Shown one piece after another: positions 34,705 through 44,466 of a DNA stretch of 64,000 nucleotides. The notes beneath the pieces were generated by a model, which was not told the DNA's origin, ran no database searches, and saw only the letters and a list, made by a program, of their open reading frames with translations. The stretch is from Thozetella sp. PMI_491 (lineage: Eukaryota > Ascomycota > Sordariomycetes > Chaetosphaeriales > Chaetosphaeriaceae), in assembly GCA_021432635.1 (NCBI GenBank), contig MU270045.1, forward strand, positions 708,867-772,866. Reading direction: 5' to 3'. A program made the position numbers and the translations under genes. The first letter of the stretch is position 1, and each line of letters begins with the position of its first letter.

Positions 34705-35943
34705 TTAGACCAGCAGCATGACCGCGACCAGAAACAAGAGGAGTGCTTCCTTTCCTCCCAGGACGGTCGTCTCTCCCGACGCCGCTGAAGTGGTCACCGA
34801 GTTTCGCGCGCCCCTGCCCGAGGGCGTGATGCCGTTCAGATTGTCGGCCGTCGTGATGGACGGCCCCTGGTCGTAGAAGTCGACCAGCATAAAAACCGGC
34901 TTCTGGCCCCACTGGGCCTTGCATGTCTGACCGTGGAGCCCAAGCGCGCCGGTCTTGGCCGTGTCTGGACTGTTGGTGGTACCGACGTCCGTCACATCCG
35001 GGATGGTGATGCCGGCGCCCAGCGACGTGTCGGCGAAGTGGTTCATCAGCGGCAGCATGCCGGCCGAGATGGCCGCCGAGGCGGAGCTGACCGAGGCGGG
35101 CCGGTTCAGCGTACAGTTGAAGCCCGAGAGGCTGGTGACTTCGAAGGCCGTCTCGAAGACGTAGGTGAACTCGTTAAGCAGGTACGGGTAGCTGGACGAC
35201 GCGGTGATGGAGGCCACGAAGGTGACCAGCCGCGTGTTGGCCGTGATCATGCTTTGGAGTGTCGGCCAGTTGGTCGTCGCGCTCGACGAGGACGGCGTGT
35301 AGCCGTACTTGGAGATTCCCGAGGCCTCGAAGGCGGCTCCGAACTGGGCCACGTCCAGGTTGTCCGAGTTGACGATGACGAGCGTCACCACCTCGTTCGG
35401 ATTCTGGTCCATCCAGTACTTGATCTTGGCCAGCCAGGCGGCCAGGGTGCCTGCGTCCAGGAGGAGGCAGTTGGTGTGGCAGAGTTGCAACGTGCCATTC
35501 TGGTTGTGGACCTGAGCCGACAGCAGCCGGAGGCCGTCGTCGAGAGCCACCGTGGCGTTGAAGTACTGGTTCCCGGCGATGCTGTTGCCCGTGCTCGAGT
35601 CCCGCAGGAAGGAGCTGTCGTGGGCGCCCATGTGGGTGATGTTGTTGTACTTGCGGTCGCACAGGAGTGGGGAGTTGTTACAGGACATGGACGACGAGGC
35701 CGTCGAGGTAGCTGCCGCGGCCGTCCCGGTAGCCGCTACGGCCACGTGGGTACTGGCGCCTTTGCTTGCTATCGCCAGGGTCGTCGGTGTTGGTGCTTGT
35801 TGGGCATATCCGGAGGTGCCCGCGCCGCCTACGCCGCCGCCGAAAGGGCCTCCTCCCCCAAAGCCCTGGGGTGTGGAGTGAGCCGTCCTCGACAGGGAGA
35901 GGAGCACTGTCAGTGCAGCAGTAAGTGATGCGGATATCATCAT
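34705..35943 (-). CDS. Secreted, probably GPI-anchored PLC-like phosphodiesterase
   Basis: Single exon of 412 aa starting at a double ATG (35943 or 35940). An N-terminal signal peptide (about 1-22, ending TAHS) is followed by a Gly-rich and Thr/Ala/Ser-rich linker. The catalytic-like fold begins near residue 90 and keeps both histidines expected of the PI-PLC X-domain superfamily: His in HMGAHDSSF and His in LCHTNC. The fungal family also shows [19 protein letters not shown] and MLVDFYDQG, both present. The C-terminus has a Ser/Thr-rich spacer and a hydrophobic end ([12 protein letters not shown]), as in a GPI-attachment signal. The substrate is not known; the fungal members of this superfamily are largely uncharacterised, so phospholipid cleavage is inference. 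TATAAG lies about 120 nt upstream. Confidence 0.85.
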   Translation of the reverse strand: MMISASLTAALTVLLSLSRTAHSTPQGFGGGGPFGGGVGGAGTSGYAQQAPTPTTLAIASKGASTHVAVAATGTAAAATSTASSSMSCNNSPLLCDRKYNNITHMGAHDSSFLRDSSTGNSIAGNQYFNATVALDDGLRLLSAQVHNQNGTLQLCHTNCLLLDAGTLAAWLAKIKYWMDQNPNEVVTLVIVNSDNLDVAQFGAAFEASGISKYGYTPSSSSATTNWPTLQSMITANTRLVTFVASITASSSYPYLLNEFTYVFETAFEVTSLSGFNCTLNRPASVSSASAAISAGMLPLMNHFADTSLGAGITIPDVTDVGTTNSPDTAKTGALGLHGQTCKAQWGQKPVFMLVDFYDQGPSITTADNLNGITPSGRGARNSVTTSAASGETTVLGGKEALLLFLVAVMLLV

Positions 35944-38222
35944 GTCTGTTTGGTTTGGCAGGGGTGATCTTGGTTCCTCTGGTTGAGGGATGAGCAGGTG
36001 AGAGGGGAAGGGCAGAAGCCGCACCTGGGACCTGTCCCGGGGAAAAGGAGATCAAAGCACTTATACAAAACACCTGGTGTTGTTAGGAGGAACCGGGCTG
36101 GGGAGCTTGGCATCCGAACGCCCGCCGCCTGTGCCTGTTTGTTTTTCTCTCGCCGCCCCAGCCTGCTCGCCCCGGGAAGTGCTTCTCTGGCAGGCCATAG
36201 CCTCAGACAAAAACACGGCATGAGCCACACAGGTGGAAGCCTCGCCTTGTGCCAGATTAGGCTCAATTGGCCTCGAGTGGTTGGGATGCATCGTCCGTTT
36301 CCCCGCCTCGACCATCGGCGCCAAAGGGAAGGGGCGAGGGGGGGAAGGGGGGGCCTGGACGGATGCACGTCTGCGTGAAACCGCCTATTGAGAGGCGAGG
36401 TTAGGGGAAGAAGGCCAACGCTCCACCCGCGAGTACTGCGCCAGCCGCCCAACGACGTCAGCGCGGTTTCGAAACCATAGAGACGACGGCGAACCTCCCT
36501 GTTCCCCAGCCAGCGTCGGCCCCGAGCCGCATTGCCGATTGGCAGAGCAGTCCAATGGGCCGCCCGGGGGTGCGTAATCCCATAGCGTGCATCTTATGCG
36601 CGTGGGCCCCAAGAGGCTCAGCCAAGGGCCTGTCGGAGGGGCACACCAACCGTGCTGCACATGCAGATAATTATGTACTGCTATGGGATGCACATACATA
36701 TCCAGTGTGTGCGAGCCTGGCCCGCCACTTTCAGCGCGAGACTCTTGGTGCGCCATGTATATGTATTTATGGTGCGGGCGAGCACAAGGCGCCGGCGGAC
36801 TTGTGACGCTACTGAAGAAGAAGCCAGCACGCCGGAGAATGGTTTCACACAGTGAGTTTGGGTTCGATGCGGACTCCTCGCCTGACTCAGCGCGGTGGCT
36901 AGATGGGATGGCCACAAATGCTTTGGCGACGTAGGGCGCTAGGGCTTGAAAGCGGGGTGGTGGAGGGACTAAGGGAAGGATCCCCCTGTGTATGTCGTCG
37001 TCACCAGTGGGGGTTCTCGGTGCGGCTCAGCACCCCTGTGCGCCTAGGGCCTCTATATAACAGCTAAACTGAGGCCTACAGAGTACGATAACCCCCCTGG
37101 GCGCAGAATAACCCCCGTGCTTCCCGATCGCACTATCAAGATCTCGCCGGGGACCCTGCCTCGGTGGGACGGGCTATTTTTGACGTCGTGGCAGCCCCTT
37201 GACCGGTGAAGCACGAACCCCCCTAATCCATCACGCGAGCATTCATTCAGGAGATTCTGATCTGGACCACGGTGGCTCGGAAGCCGAGGCGATCACCGCA
37301 CATCATCGCGTTTCCGGGTAAGAGAGGTCGGGAGGCAACGGCGGCCAGGCTGGTTGATCGGCCGACCACCGCATTTCTGTCAATTTACCCGCCGTCAAAC
37401 ACGAGACAGTCGCGGCAATCAATCCCCGGACCAACCCATCCCAACCCCCTTCCTCCGCGAAATCGGCAACGGGTTTCGTCGGACAAGCCAGTCTGTAACT
37501 CAAGTAGCCCAAAAACCTTGATTTCCGTGCCCGGGATTAAGCCAAGAGAAAGTAGCAGTTCCCCCGCCGGCACTGCTCCTTGTCGCCCTGATGTAGTCTC
37601 AGCTCGTTCGCAATCGAGCCCCGTGCGTATGGGCAGCTCTAGCTCGGGGCAAGATAGCTGTCGCGGATGGCGGAGTAAGATACCAATGCTGATATACATA
37701 AGCCATGTATAGAACTGACGATGGTCAGTTTGTCCGCCATTGCAACATTTTGTTGGGACGACTTCTGAGAGGACATAGTAAACAAACCCCTGATCTAGTC
37801 CCAAAGTGGCCGAGACAGACTCGTCTCCAGGGCATGCTTAGAAAATAAAGGAACGACTATCATGTTGGACGAGAAAGGTAAAACCAAATACAGAATACGA
37901 ATAGCGAGTCGGTAGGCATACATCCTAAAGTTATATGCTATTTAGAACCATCACGACCCCCCGCTTAGCTGCTGGCCGCCATTCAACCCTCTCGCCCGTA
38001 CTACTTTAACTTAACAAGCCGCAAGATTCATCGTTGCCAGAATGATGCTTAGCCAATGCCCTCTCGTTGGCGAGTGGTCACAGCGGTGGTACCTAGAGTT
38101 CGTGCTGGCTAACCTCTTTGACGCACCCGTACCAGCAACATCCTTGCGTTTTAACTTCCTTACTCCGAGGGCAGTTCCCTGTAGGCGTTCCTGAGAATAG
38201 GCAGGCTATCCGTCCGGTACTA
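35944..38222. other. 2.3-kb upstream region of the PLC-like gene, no gene recognised
   Basis: It contains the promoter of the PLC-like gene and the 3' flank of the small secreted-protein candidate. TGACGTCG, close to a CREB/ATF site, occurs at about 37179-37186. The frames here are short and lack protein-like composition. Confidence 0.45.
36060..36065 (-). promoter_or_regulatory. possible TATA box of the PLC-like gene
   Basis: TATAAG on the minus strand, about 120 nt before the first ATG of the PLC-like gene. This is a workable distance for a short leader. Assigned by position only. Confidence 0.35.
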
Positions 38223-38499
38223 TTACAGGCTCTCCTTTTCAATCATCCTCGTTAGTGGATGACAAGGAGCAGAGAGAGCTGCAGCCATTCTTCTGGGCTC
38301 ATACCTGCTTGTCTTCGATCTCGTTCCCTGCTCCCTGCTCCTTCCTGGGCGAGTGCGCAGCAGCCAGAATCCCCCAGCCTTCTGCCAAAGCGGCGCTGAG
38401 CTCGGCGTCGGCAACCGAGACGTCGTCGCCGATGGAGATCCCCGACGTGTACGACACGAATATGGCCATGCAAAGGAGAAATAGCAATGTGCCCTGCAT
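38223..38499 (-). CDS. Candidate small secreted protein (about 68 aa)
   Basis: The frame from the ATG at 38499 encodes a convincing signal peptide (MQGTLLFLLCMAIFVSYTSG) followed by about 45 residues rich in Ala, Glu, Asp and Gly with no Cys. Read without splicing it stops at 38299. A GTATGA donor sits exactly after the Lys-Gln codons at 38304, a branch-like CTAAC follows, and an AAG acceptor gives a second exon 38234-38223 ending Glu-Ser-Leu, total 68 aa. The acceptor is weak, so the tail is uncertain. A TATAAA word lies just upstream. No function is recognised; by size and secretion it could be an effector-like or signalling peptide, but it may also be a chance frame. Confidence 0.45.
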
Positions 38500-39049
38500 T
38501 GTAGCGGAATGAACGAGAATGGTTCTTCTTTTTATACGTGTCAACCAGGATCCCTGGGGTAAGATTGCGGCTGGGAAGATGGCCATGCGCTGACTGAATC
38601 TCTTAATATATAGATAGCATGGACTCGAAGTTTTTAACTCTGACTCTCAAACCCTTGTGGCTTCTTTTTCATGGAAGATTATGGACGGCGTTTGCTTACC
38701 GGCATAGGTTTGCATCAAAGTAATCTTCCACATGCTCGAACGTGCAGCCGGTTACCGGGCAGCTGAACTACATAGCGGGTGACGAACAGAAGGTTTATCT
38801 CGGGCCATCGCGAGAAACTTAGATTAGGAGTTATCTCAATGCCCTTTGCCAAGGCAAGAGCGTCCGTAGGGCAGGGCAGGTGGCTGTCTATGTGCTATGG
38901 GAGTGGGTTGTTTTCGGCGTAGTGTTCATCTTAGCTGCCACCATCGATGCGTACCAACGCTTGCCCCGAGCCAAATGCCTAATCACATGTGCAGCTTTTC
39001 AATAATGAGAGAAAATGGGCAGAAACGAGAGGTCGTAAGACTGGGGTGA
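38500..39049. other. intergenic region between the small secreted-protein candidate and cdc37
   Basis: Apart from a possible TATA box, nothing is recognised. The DNA includes AT-rich patches near 38600-38640. Confidence 0.45.
38531..38536 (-). promoter_or_regulatory. possible TATA box of the small secreted-protein candidate
   Basis: CGTATAAAAAG on the minus strand, only about 32 nt before the ATG. If used, the leader would be extremely short, so either the assignment or the start is doubtful. Confidence 0.3.
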
Positions 39050-40733
39050 TTAGTCCGGATCCGGGAAGACTTCTTCTTTTGCCTCCGCGGCCTGTGCCTC
39101 TTCTGCCTTGGCGGCGGCTGCCTCCGCCTCTATCTCCTTAAGCTTCTGCTTGCCCGCATCAGTTGTGGCGTCGATAATCTCCTCCTCGAGGCTTAGGATG
39201 CCGGCCTAGATTTCGAGCAAAACGTCAGCTTTCAGTGACACAAGATGCTATTCAGGCGGCAGGAGGGGCACCGCAAGGAGTGGCTGATTTACCTCGCCAA
39301 ACTTGTTCACCAAATCCTCAGCATCCTCCACCTTCATATCCCCTAGAACCTTGTTCACCTTATCGAGTGATCCCGTCTCCAGTGCAGCCTTCATCTTGGG
39401 GTCGAACGATTCGAAAATGGCACGTGCTGCCTGAACATCCGGGTCGTCGCTGTCCGCTGGTGGTACCGTTATGTTGATCACGGTACCGGGCTCCACAGCG
39501 TGCAGCTGAATTTGCTCGACACCGTCGGTGATGCCATTGGCGGCATCCTCAGCGCGTTGGAGGTTGATCTCGCGCGCGCGCGTTTTGATCTTCTGATACG
39601 TGTCTTGGACGTCCTTGAAGAACACGTCTTGCGCCTGGTGCCCTGGGGTGGTGATGCGCTTGAAGAAAAGCGCCACACCATCCCGGCCGAGCGCCCTACA
39701 GTACTGCAGGAGCAGCGCCTGATGCACGCAGTTCCTGGCATAGTCGTCGCGATTCTCAAGCTGTGCGTCAAAGGCCAGCACTAGTAGCGCGTCCGTCTCG
39801 GCCTCGGTCAGGATCTCAGGGTGGGCCGACAGGAAGGCGTGGCTCTCGCGATACTCAGTCGACTTGATATTGGCAAATTGGCGCCCGGCAGGCGAGGCGT
39901 CGAGCTCACTGTCGTCGTCCCCGCTTTCGGCCGTGCCGGTAGACGCGTCTCCAGTGCTCTCCGAGTAGTTAGGGTTGAGGAGCTCCATAGTACCTCCGGA
40001 GCTCTTGTTGCCTCCAGAAGACCCAGACGGCGCATTCGAGGGCGTAGACTTGTTGACGTGCGAGCTGTCGAAGCCGGTATGGATGCCCTCGCTGGTGATC
40101 TTGCGGCTCTCTTCTTTCTCAAGCTCTTCCAGCTTGTTGTGGAGGTCCTTTTGGAGATTTGTGACCTTATCCAAATGCTCCTGGATCTCCTCTACCATAG
40201 CACCGTACCGCTTGTCCTGGCCGACATTCTTCTCGTCTAAAGCCTTGTTCACCTGGTCTAGGAGCGTAGCCATCATCTTGGTGTAGCTTGGGAGAGATTC
40301 CTCGGCGTTGTGCACACCAGCGGGTCGAGGTGGCGGCTGGTCGTCCTTAGGGTCAAGCGAGGCTGCCGACTCCATGACGGCTTTGAACGCGACCTCGCCC
40401 GGATTCCGGGTTTCGGCGTCGGCGGCATGGGCCTTGAGGGAGTTGAGGAGGGAGGAGATGCGCTTGATAAGGGAATCATTGATAATGCGCTCGTACTTGA
40501 GGGTCTCGATCTGATTCTTGCGGTGTTGGCGCTCGGCATGGATTTGGTTCTGTTTGGCCCGGATGAACGACCGCTTGTCAACGTTGGGGTGGACCTCGAT
40601 GTCGGAGTCATCGCTGAGCTCCAGCGAGTCCTAGGGAGGGACGAGGCATTCGAGTTAGTGATGGGTCGAGCGGATGATTTGCGCCGACCAGGATGGCTTT
40701 TCAACTTACCCACTTGCTGTAGTCGACAGGCAT
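39050..40733 (-). CDS. cdc37: Hsp90 co-chaperone Cdc37
   Basis: Delivers protein kinases to Hsp90 in the cytosol. Three exons (40733-40710, 40630-39293, 39205-39050) give 505 aa, the usual filamentous-fungal length. The first exon has only eight codons (MPVDYSKW), and splicing gives the invariant N-terminus with Ser14 in LELSDDSDIEVHPN, the CK2 site needed for kinase binding. A coiled-coil follows (RSFIRAKQNQIHAERQHRKN and on). The Hsp90-binding middle domain includes RESHAFLSAHPEILTEAETD and QALLLQYCRALGRDGV. A Ser/Gly/Asn-rich linker precedes it. The C-terminal exon is rich in Ala, Glu and Lys and ends FPDPD. It is divergent from the SDR gene with 531 bp between the start codons. Confidence 0.96.
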
Positions 40734-41264
40734 CGCGAAGGCGGCTGCGTGGTTATGCCTTGCTGCTGATTCTTCCTACAAGAGTGCGGCACTGAGGAAG
40801 AGCTATTTTTTGAAGGTGGGGCAGCGGGATGGGTACGAGCTGGGTTCTTGCAAAAGAAGTCACATCCACTAGAGGGAGAATGAATTCGTGCTCGCTGTGA
40901 GCGAGAGAAATGGCGGCTTCGGTCTGGAAAAGATGGAGTGTCGCCCTGCCTAGAGCTAGGAAACGTCGAAGAATCTAGAAGCTGGCGGTGGTCATGTTTG
41001 CACTCGGCGGGGTAGCTTCCTGCATAGGCGGGGCGGGGTGACGGTGAGGCGGCACGCAGCCCGCAGGAGCCTGGACCAAGGCAGGAGCTGCCTAGCAAAT
41101 GTAGCAACACTGGAGGAGGACAGTGAGTGGGCAGTAGCCCCTGCCCCAGTTCCCGCGCTCGACGGCCGTTTCCGCCTTGTCTTGTCTTGGTCTACGGCAT
41201 TGACGACCCCTCCCAAGTCCCGCAGCTACCGCCAGCACCGATCCGTCGCCTCCGAGTCTCTAAA
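40734..41264. promoter_or_regulatory. shared divergent promoter region of cdc37 and the SDR gene
   Basis: 531 bp separate the two start codons. No TATA box or heat-shock element could be assigned with confidence. Confidence 0.5.
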
Positions 41265-42053
41265 ATGACCAGGCTCCGTGTTACCCGCTTTACTGGCCCC
41301 AGCAAGCCCAGCACGCTCATCTTCGGCGGCCACGGAAAGTGTGCGTTGCACATTACCCGTCAGCTCGTCGCGTTGGGCCATGTCGTTCACTCCGTCATCC
41401 GCAATCCGGACCAGGTGGCCGAGCTGAAGGCTATCGGGGCGCGGCCCATTATACTAGATATAGAGACAGCCTCAGTCGCCGAGATGACAGCGGCTATCTC
41501 CGGAGCCGGGGCGGCAACCGTACTGTGGTGCGCCCAGGCCGGCGGTGCCAACCCAGATAAGGTCGCTGCTGTCGACATCGAGGGCGCCATCCGCAGCATG
41601 GACGCCGCGGCGCAAGCCGGCGCGAAGCGCTACATCTCCATTTCTGCCCTCGATGTGCGGGACCGGAAGAAGGTGCCCTTTCCGCCGTGGTATAACAAAG
41701 GTGATAGAATCCTGAGCGAGATGGTGTACCGGAGCATCAAGCTACAGCTCGACGCCAAGCTGGTGGCGGACAGGAACCTCGTAACGGAGAACTCTAGGCG
41801 CGAGCTAGAATATACCATTGTCCGACCTGGCGGCCTCGCCGACGGCCCTGGCGCGGATGCCGTGGCAGCCGGCAAGGTACACATCGGTAGCGTCATATCA
41901 AGGGAAGACGTGGCTGCTGTCGTGGTGGCCTGCATTGGAGACGACACCACCAAGGGCTTGGTGTTTGACGTCGTGGGCGGCGAGACCAGCATCGCCGACG
42001 CCGTCAGCCAGGTCGGAGAGAACGGGACTGACACATTTGAGGGCACATACTAA
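41265..42053 (+). CDS. Atypical short-chain dehydrogenase/reductase (NAD(P)-binding, SDR_a5/NmrA-like)
   Basis: Single exon, 262 aa. The N-terminal Rossmann motif reads LIFGGHGKCALHI (about residues 18-30), the GGHGKxA form typical of fungal SDR_a5 proteins, followed by a second strand with the Arg-Asn-Pro segment that in NmrA-like proteins selects NADP. Later motifs include RYISISALDVRD and YTIVRPGGLAD, with the C-terminal VISREDVAAVV helix. The Tyr-x-x-x-Lys pair of classical SDRs is not in its usual place, so the protein may be a reductase, an epimerase-like enzyme or a redox sensor. The ATG at 41265 was preferred because the open frame before it has no ATG. It converges on the decarboxylase-like gene with 194 bp between the stop codons. 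Confidence 0.88.
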   Translation: MTRLRVTRFTGPSKPSTLIFGGHGKCALHITRQLVALGHVVHSVIRNPDQVAELKAIGARPIILDIETASVAEMTAAISGAGAATVLWCAQAGGANPDKVAAVDIEGAIRSMDAAAQAGAKRYISISALDVRDRKKVPFPPWYNKGDRILSEMVYRSIKLQLDAKLVADRNLVTENSRRELEYTIVRPGGLADGPGADAVAAGKVHIGSVISREDVAAVVVACIGDDTTKGLVFDVVGGETSIADAVSQVGENGTDTFEGTY

Positions 42054-42247
42054 ACTGAAACTGATCTCAAGACTTGATTTAAGTTGGGTCGCCAACCACG
42101 GCACCGAGGAGGGCCAGGTCTACAGGAGGAGGGTGTCAGGGGCAGCGAGGACAGTCGCAAGCTTAGGAAAGGACATAGGCTACCTAAAACTTTGCAGAGC
42201 TAGTTAGATACACCCTGTAGCTAGACCTGACGGCTTGAATGACCGAA

Positions 42248-43456
42248 TCACTGCCGCTCAAGCCTCTTGCTCCAATCCTTGTTGTACAGCCCAAACTCGG
42301 CGGCGCCCTCGTCCCCACGCTTCAGGCCCAGGCCACCTGTCGCACACTCCCGCGGCGTCTTCTCCTTCAGCCCATGAATGCCCCCGCCGAGCCTCTTGAA
42401 TACACGCAAAGCATTGTTCCGGCCAATGTCCACCAGGTCACTAGCGTTGATCGGAACGTGCTCGTCGAACCAGACGGAGCCGTTGGGGATGGACTCGAAC
42501 GGATAGTCGATTGAGAACATGACAGACCGCACCCCGATCTCCTGGATGGCACACATGAGGGCTGGCGTCGAGAAGTGACCTGACGTGGTGATGAATAGCT
42601 GGGATCCGAAGTAATCACGGATTAGCTTATCCTTTGCCATGGGCATGTTCGGGAACCGTGCCCGGTTGAGTTTGTGGTCGATACGGTATAGGTCATACGG
42701 GCTGTATAGATGAGCATGTTGCGGTCAGCAGCTGACTCCAAACCCAAATCGCACGACGGGTCTCGCTCACATCTGCTCTCCCATGTGTCCGATTACAATC
42801 TTCAGTCCCGGGAAGCGATCCAGCACGCCCGCTGTTACTATGCCTAGCACGTGCAACGCCACCCTCTGCGCATATCCCAGTGCCGAGAAGCCTAGCCACG
42901 GCCGGCCTTTCCACATTTGCTCCGAGATGAGCGGCGTCGCCTCTCGCGGATGGATGTACACAGGCACGTCTAGCTCCTCGGCCACACGCCAAAAGGTATC
43001 GTACGCGGGTGCGTCGTAGAAAATCATCGTGTTCTTGTCGGCGCCCGCGCTCTGGTAATCGTTTATAATGGCACCCACAAACCCCTGCTTCTGTGTAATG
43101 CAGCGCCGCAGTTCCTCGCTTGCCTGGGCCGGGTCATGCATGCTCAGCGCTGCCAGCCCAGCGAAACGCCCAGGGTTCTTGAGCACCTCGGCCTCGAGCC
43201 GGTCGTTGGCCAGCGTGGCTAGGGCCGCCGCTTCGGCTGGGTCGACTACTCCCTGAGGGCCCGGCGAGGACAGCGAGAGAACCATAACTTCGACACCGTT
43301 CTCGTCCATCTGCTGGAGCCGCGTGCCATGGACGTCTTGAAGGTTCGCCAGCAGATCGCCACCTATAACGCCCTTCGGCGCAAGCTTGGAGACATCATAC
43401 GCCTTGAAGTTCTCTGGGATTGCCCAGGCTTCCTCCAGGGCTATTTTGCCGTACAT
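42248..43456 (-). CDS. Amidohydrolase-family decarboxylase (2,3-dihydroxybenzoate decarboxylase type)
   Basis: Two exons (43456-42771 and 42701-42248) give 379 aa; the intron falls inside the Ile codon of GEQIPYDLYR. The protein follows the 2,3-dihydroxybenzoate/gamma-resorcylate decarboxylase pattern: GKIALEEAW at the N-terminus (Glu8 in place of the HxH of hydrolases), His169 in VYIHPR, His224 in VIGHMGE and Asp294 in SIDYPFES, all near the metal-ligand and catalytic positions of the family. These enzymes remove CO2 from hydroxybenzoic acids without redox change. The precise substrate cannot be read from the sequence. The length is slightly above the usual 330-350 aa because of a C-terminal extension rich in Gly and Lys. 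The neighbouring SDR could act in the same aromatic pathway, which is inference. Confidence 0.9.
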
Positions 43457-44466
43457 AGTAATAGATGATGCTTAGTTGACTCTAAGGGACCTCACTATCT
43501 AGCTCAGCGATGGGTGGAAGAGGGCAAGTGACGGAACGAGACACTGAATCTGCTGGTGAAGAATAGGTTGAACCCAGCTTTCAGAATTAAAATATATGCG
43601 AGTGGGCGAGTTCCATATAGGAAAATTCTTGCCTCGGAGAGGCAGGTCTCTCACTTCCCTACCCTCGGCCATCGTGACGGAGCTGCGTGCGGCAGGGTCC
43701 TCTCTGGGTGCAGATCTCCCCGCACCCCAACTCTAGACGGCAAAAGTGAACGCTCGGTTGATTGGCCGCCGGCCTGTTAATAAAGAAGTGCCGACTGTGA
43801 ACTGTTGGAGTCTGAGGGGGGTTTGCTAGGCTTGCGAACCAGCTAGTCTTGAAAGGGGGTGCTAGCGAAAAGAACCACCTTCTCGACTTGCGTGAACTGC
43901 AGGAGTACTCAAGAGGGGGGCACGGGAGCAGAGGAGAAAGGCTCGAGACCTTTTGGGGTAAGGGAGGAGACCAGGACGAGCAGCACGAGGACAAGAATAT
44001 GGAAAAGAAAAAAAACCCATAGATCATGTTGCCTGTGCCTCAACTCGCAGCGCTCGCGAAGATGCTACTTATTCGCGACTAGAAAGGCGATACGAGCGCA
44101 GAATGATGTAGCATGAGAAAATAAAGAAATGGGTATTCGGACAATGAAAGCTATGAACTATCTCATTGCGAAGAGGTGGCACGGGAGACGAGAGGGAATG
44201 GTCTTCGCCGAGCTAGCAATTTCTCCTCGCAAGAGGAGAGCATCATGGCATTAGGAGACTTTACAGCCCGAATTGAACCCCCAGACCAACCATCCTAACA
44301 AGCAACCGTAGCGCTCTCATGACCATCAAATGCCACGTCCTCCTCCCAAGGAACAAAGCTACATTAACCCCTAACTCCGGGGCCGGTGCCACTGCCCGGC
44401 AAACAAATCCCACGCTCAGGTTCACACTCGAACGATATCATGGTCGTGCCGATGGTGCGTTACTGC
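43457..44466. other. 1-kb intergenic region between the decarboxylase-like gene and smc3
   Basis: It contains the decarboxylase-like gene's promoter and the smc3 3' flank. Short frames only. A B-box-like GGGTTCAATTC on the minus strand near 44267-44279 lacks an A box and stems. Confidence 0.5.

Noticed and set aside
34933-35928. 331-codon open frame antisense to the PLC-like gene
   Set aside because: Arg/Gly/Val-rich shadow of the minus-strand gene, which has signal peptide, catalytic motifs and GPI-type end.
37272-37712. 146-codon open frame upstream of the PLC-like gene
   Set aside because: Pro/Ser/Arg-rich with no motif or splice support, and no ATG-led conserved start.
44255-44290. B-box-like GGGTTCAATTC on the minus strand
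   Set aside because: Lacks an A box, and the flanking bases do not form a T stem.
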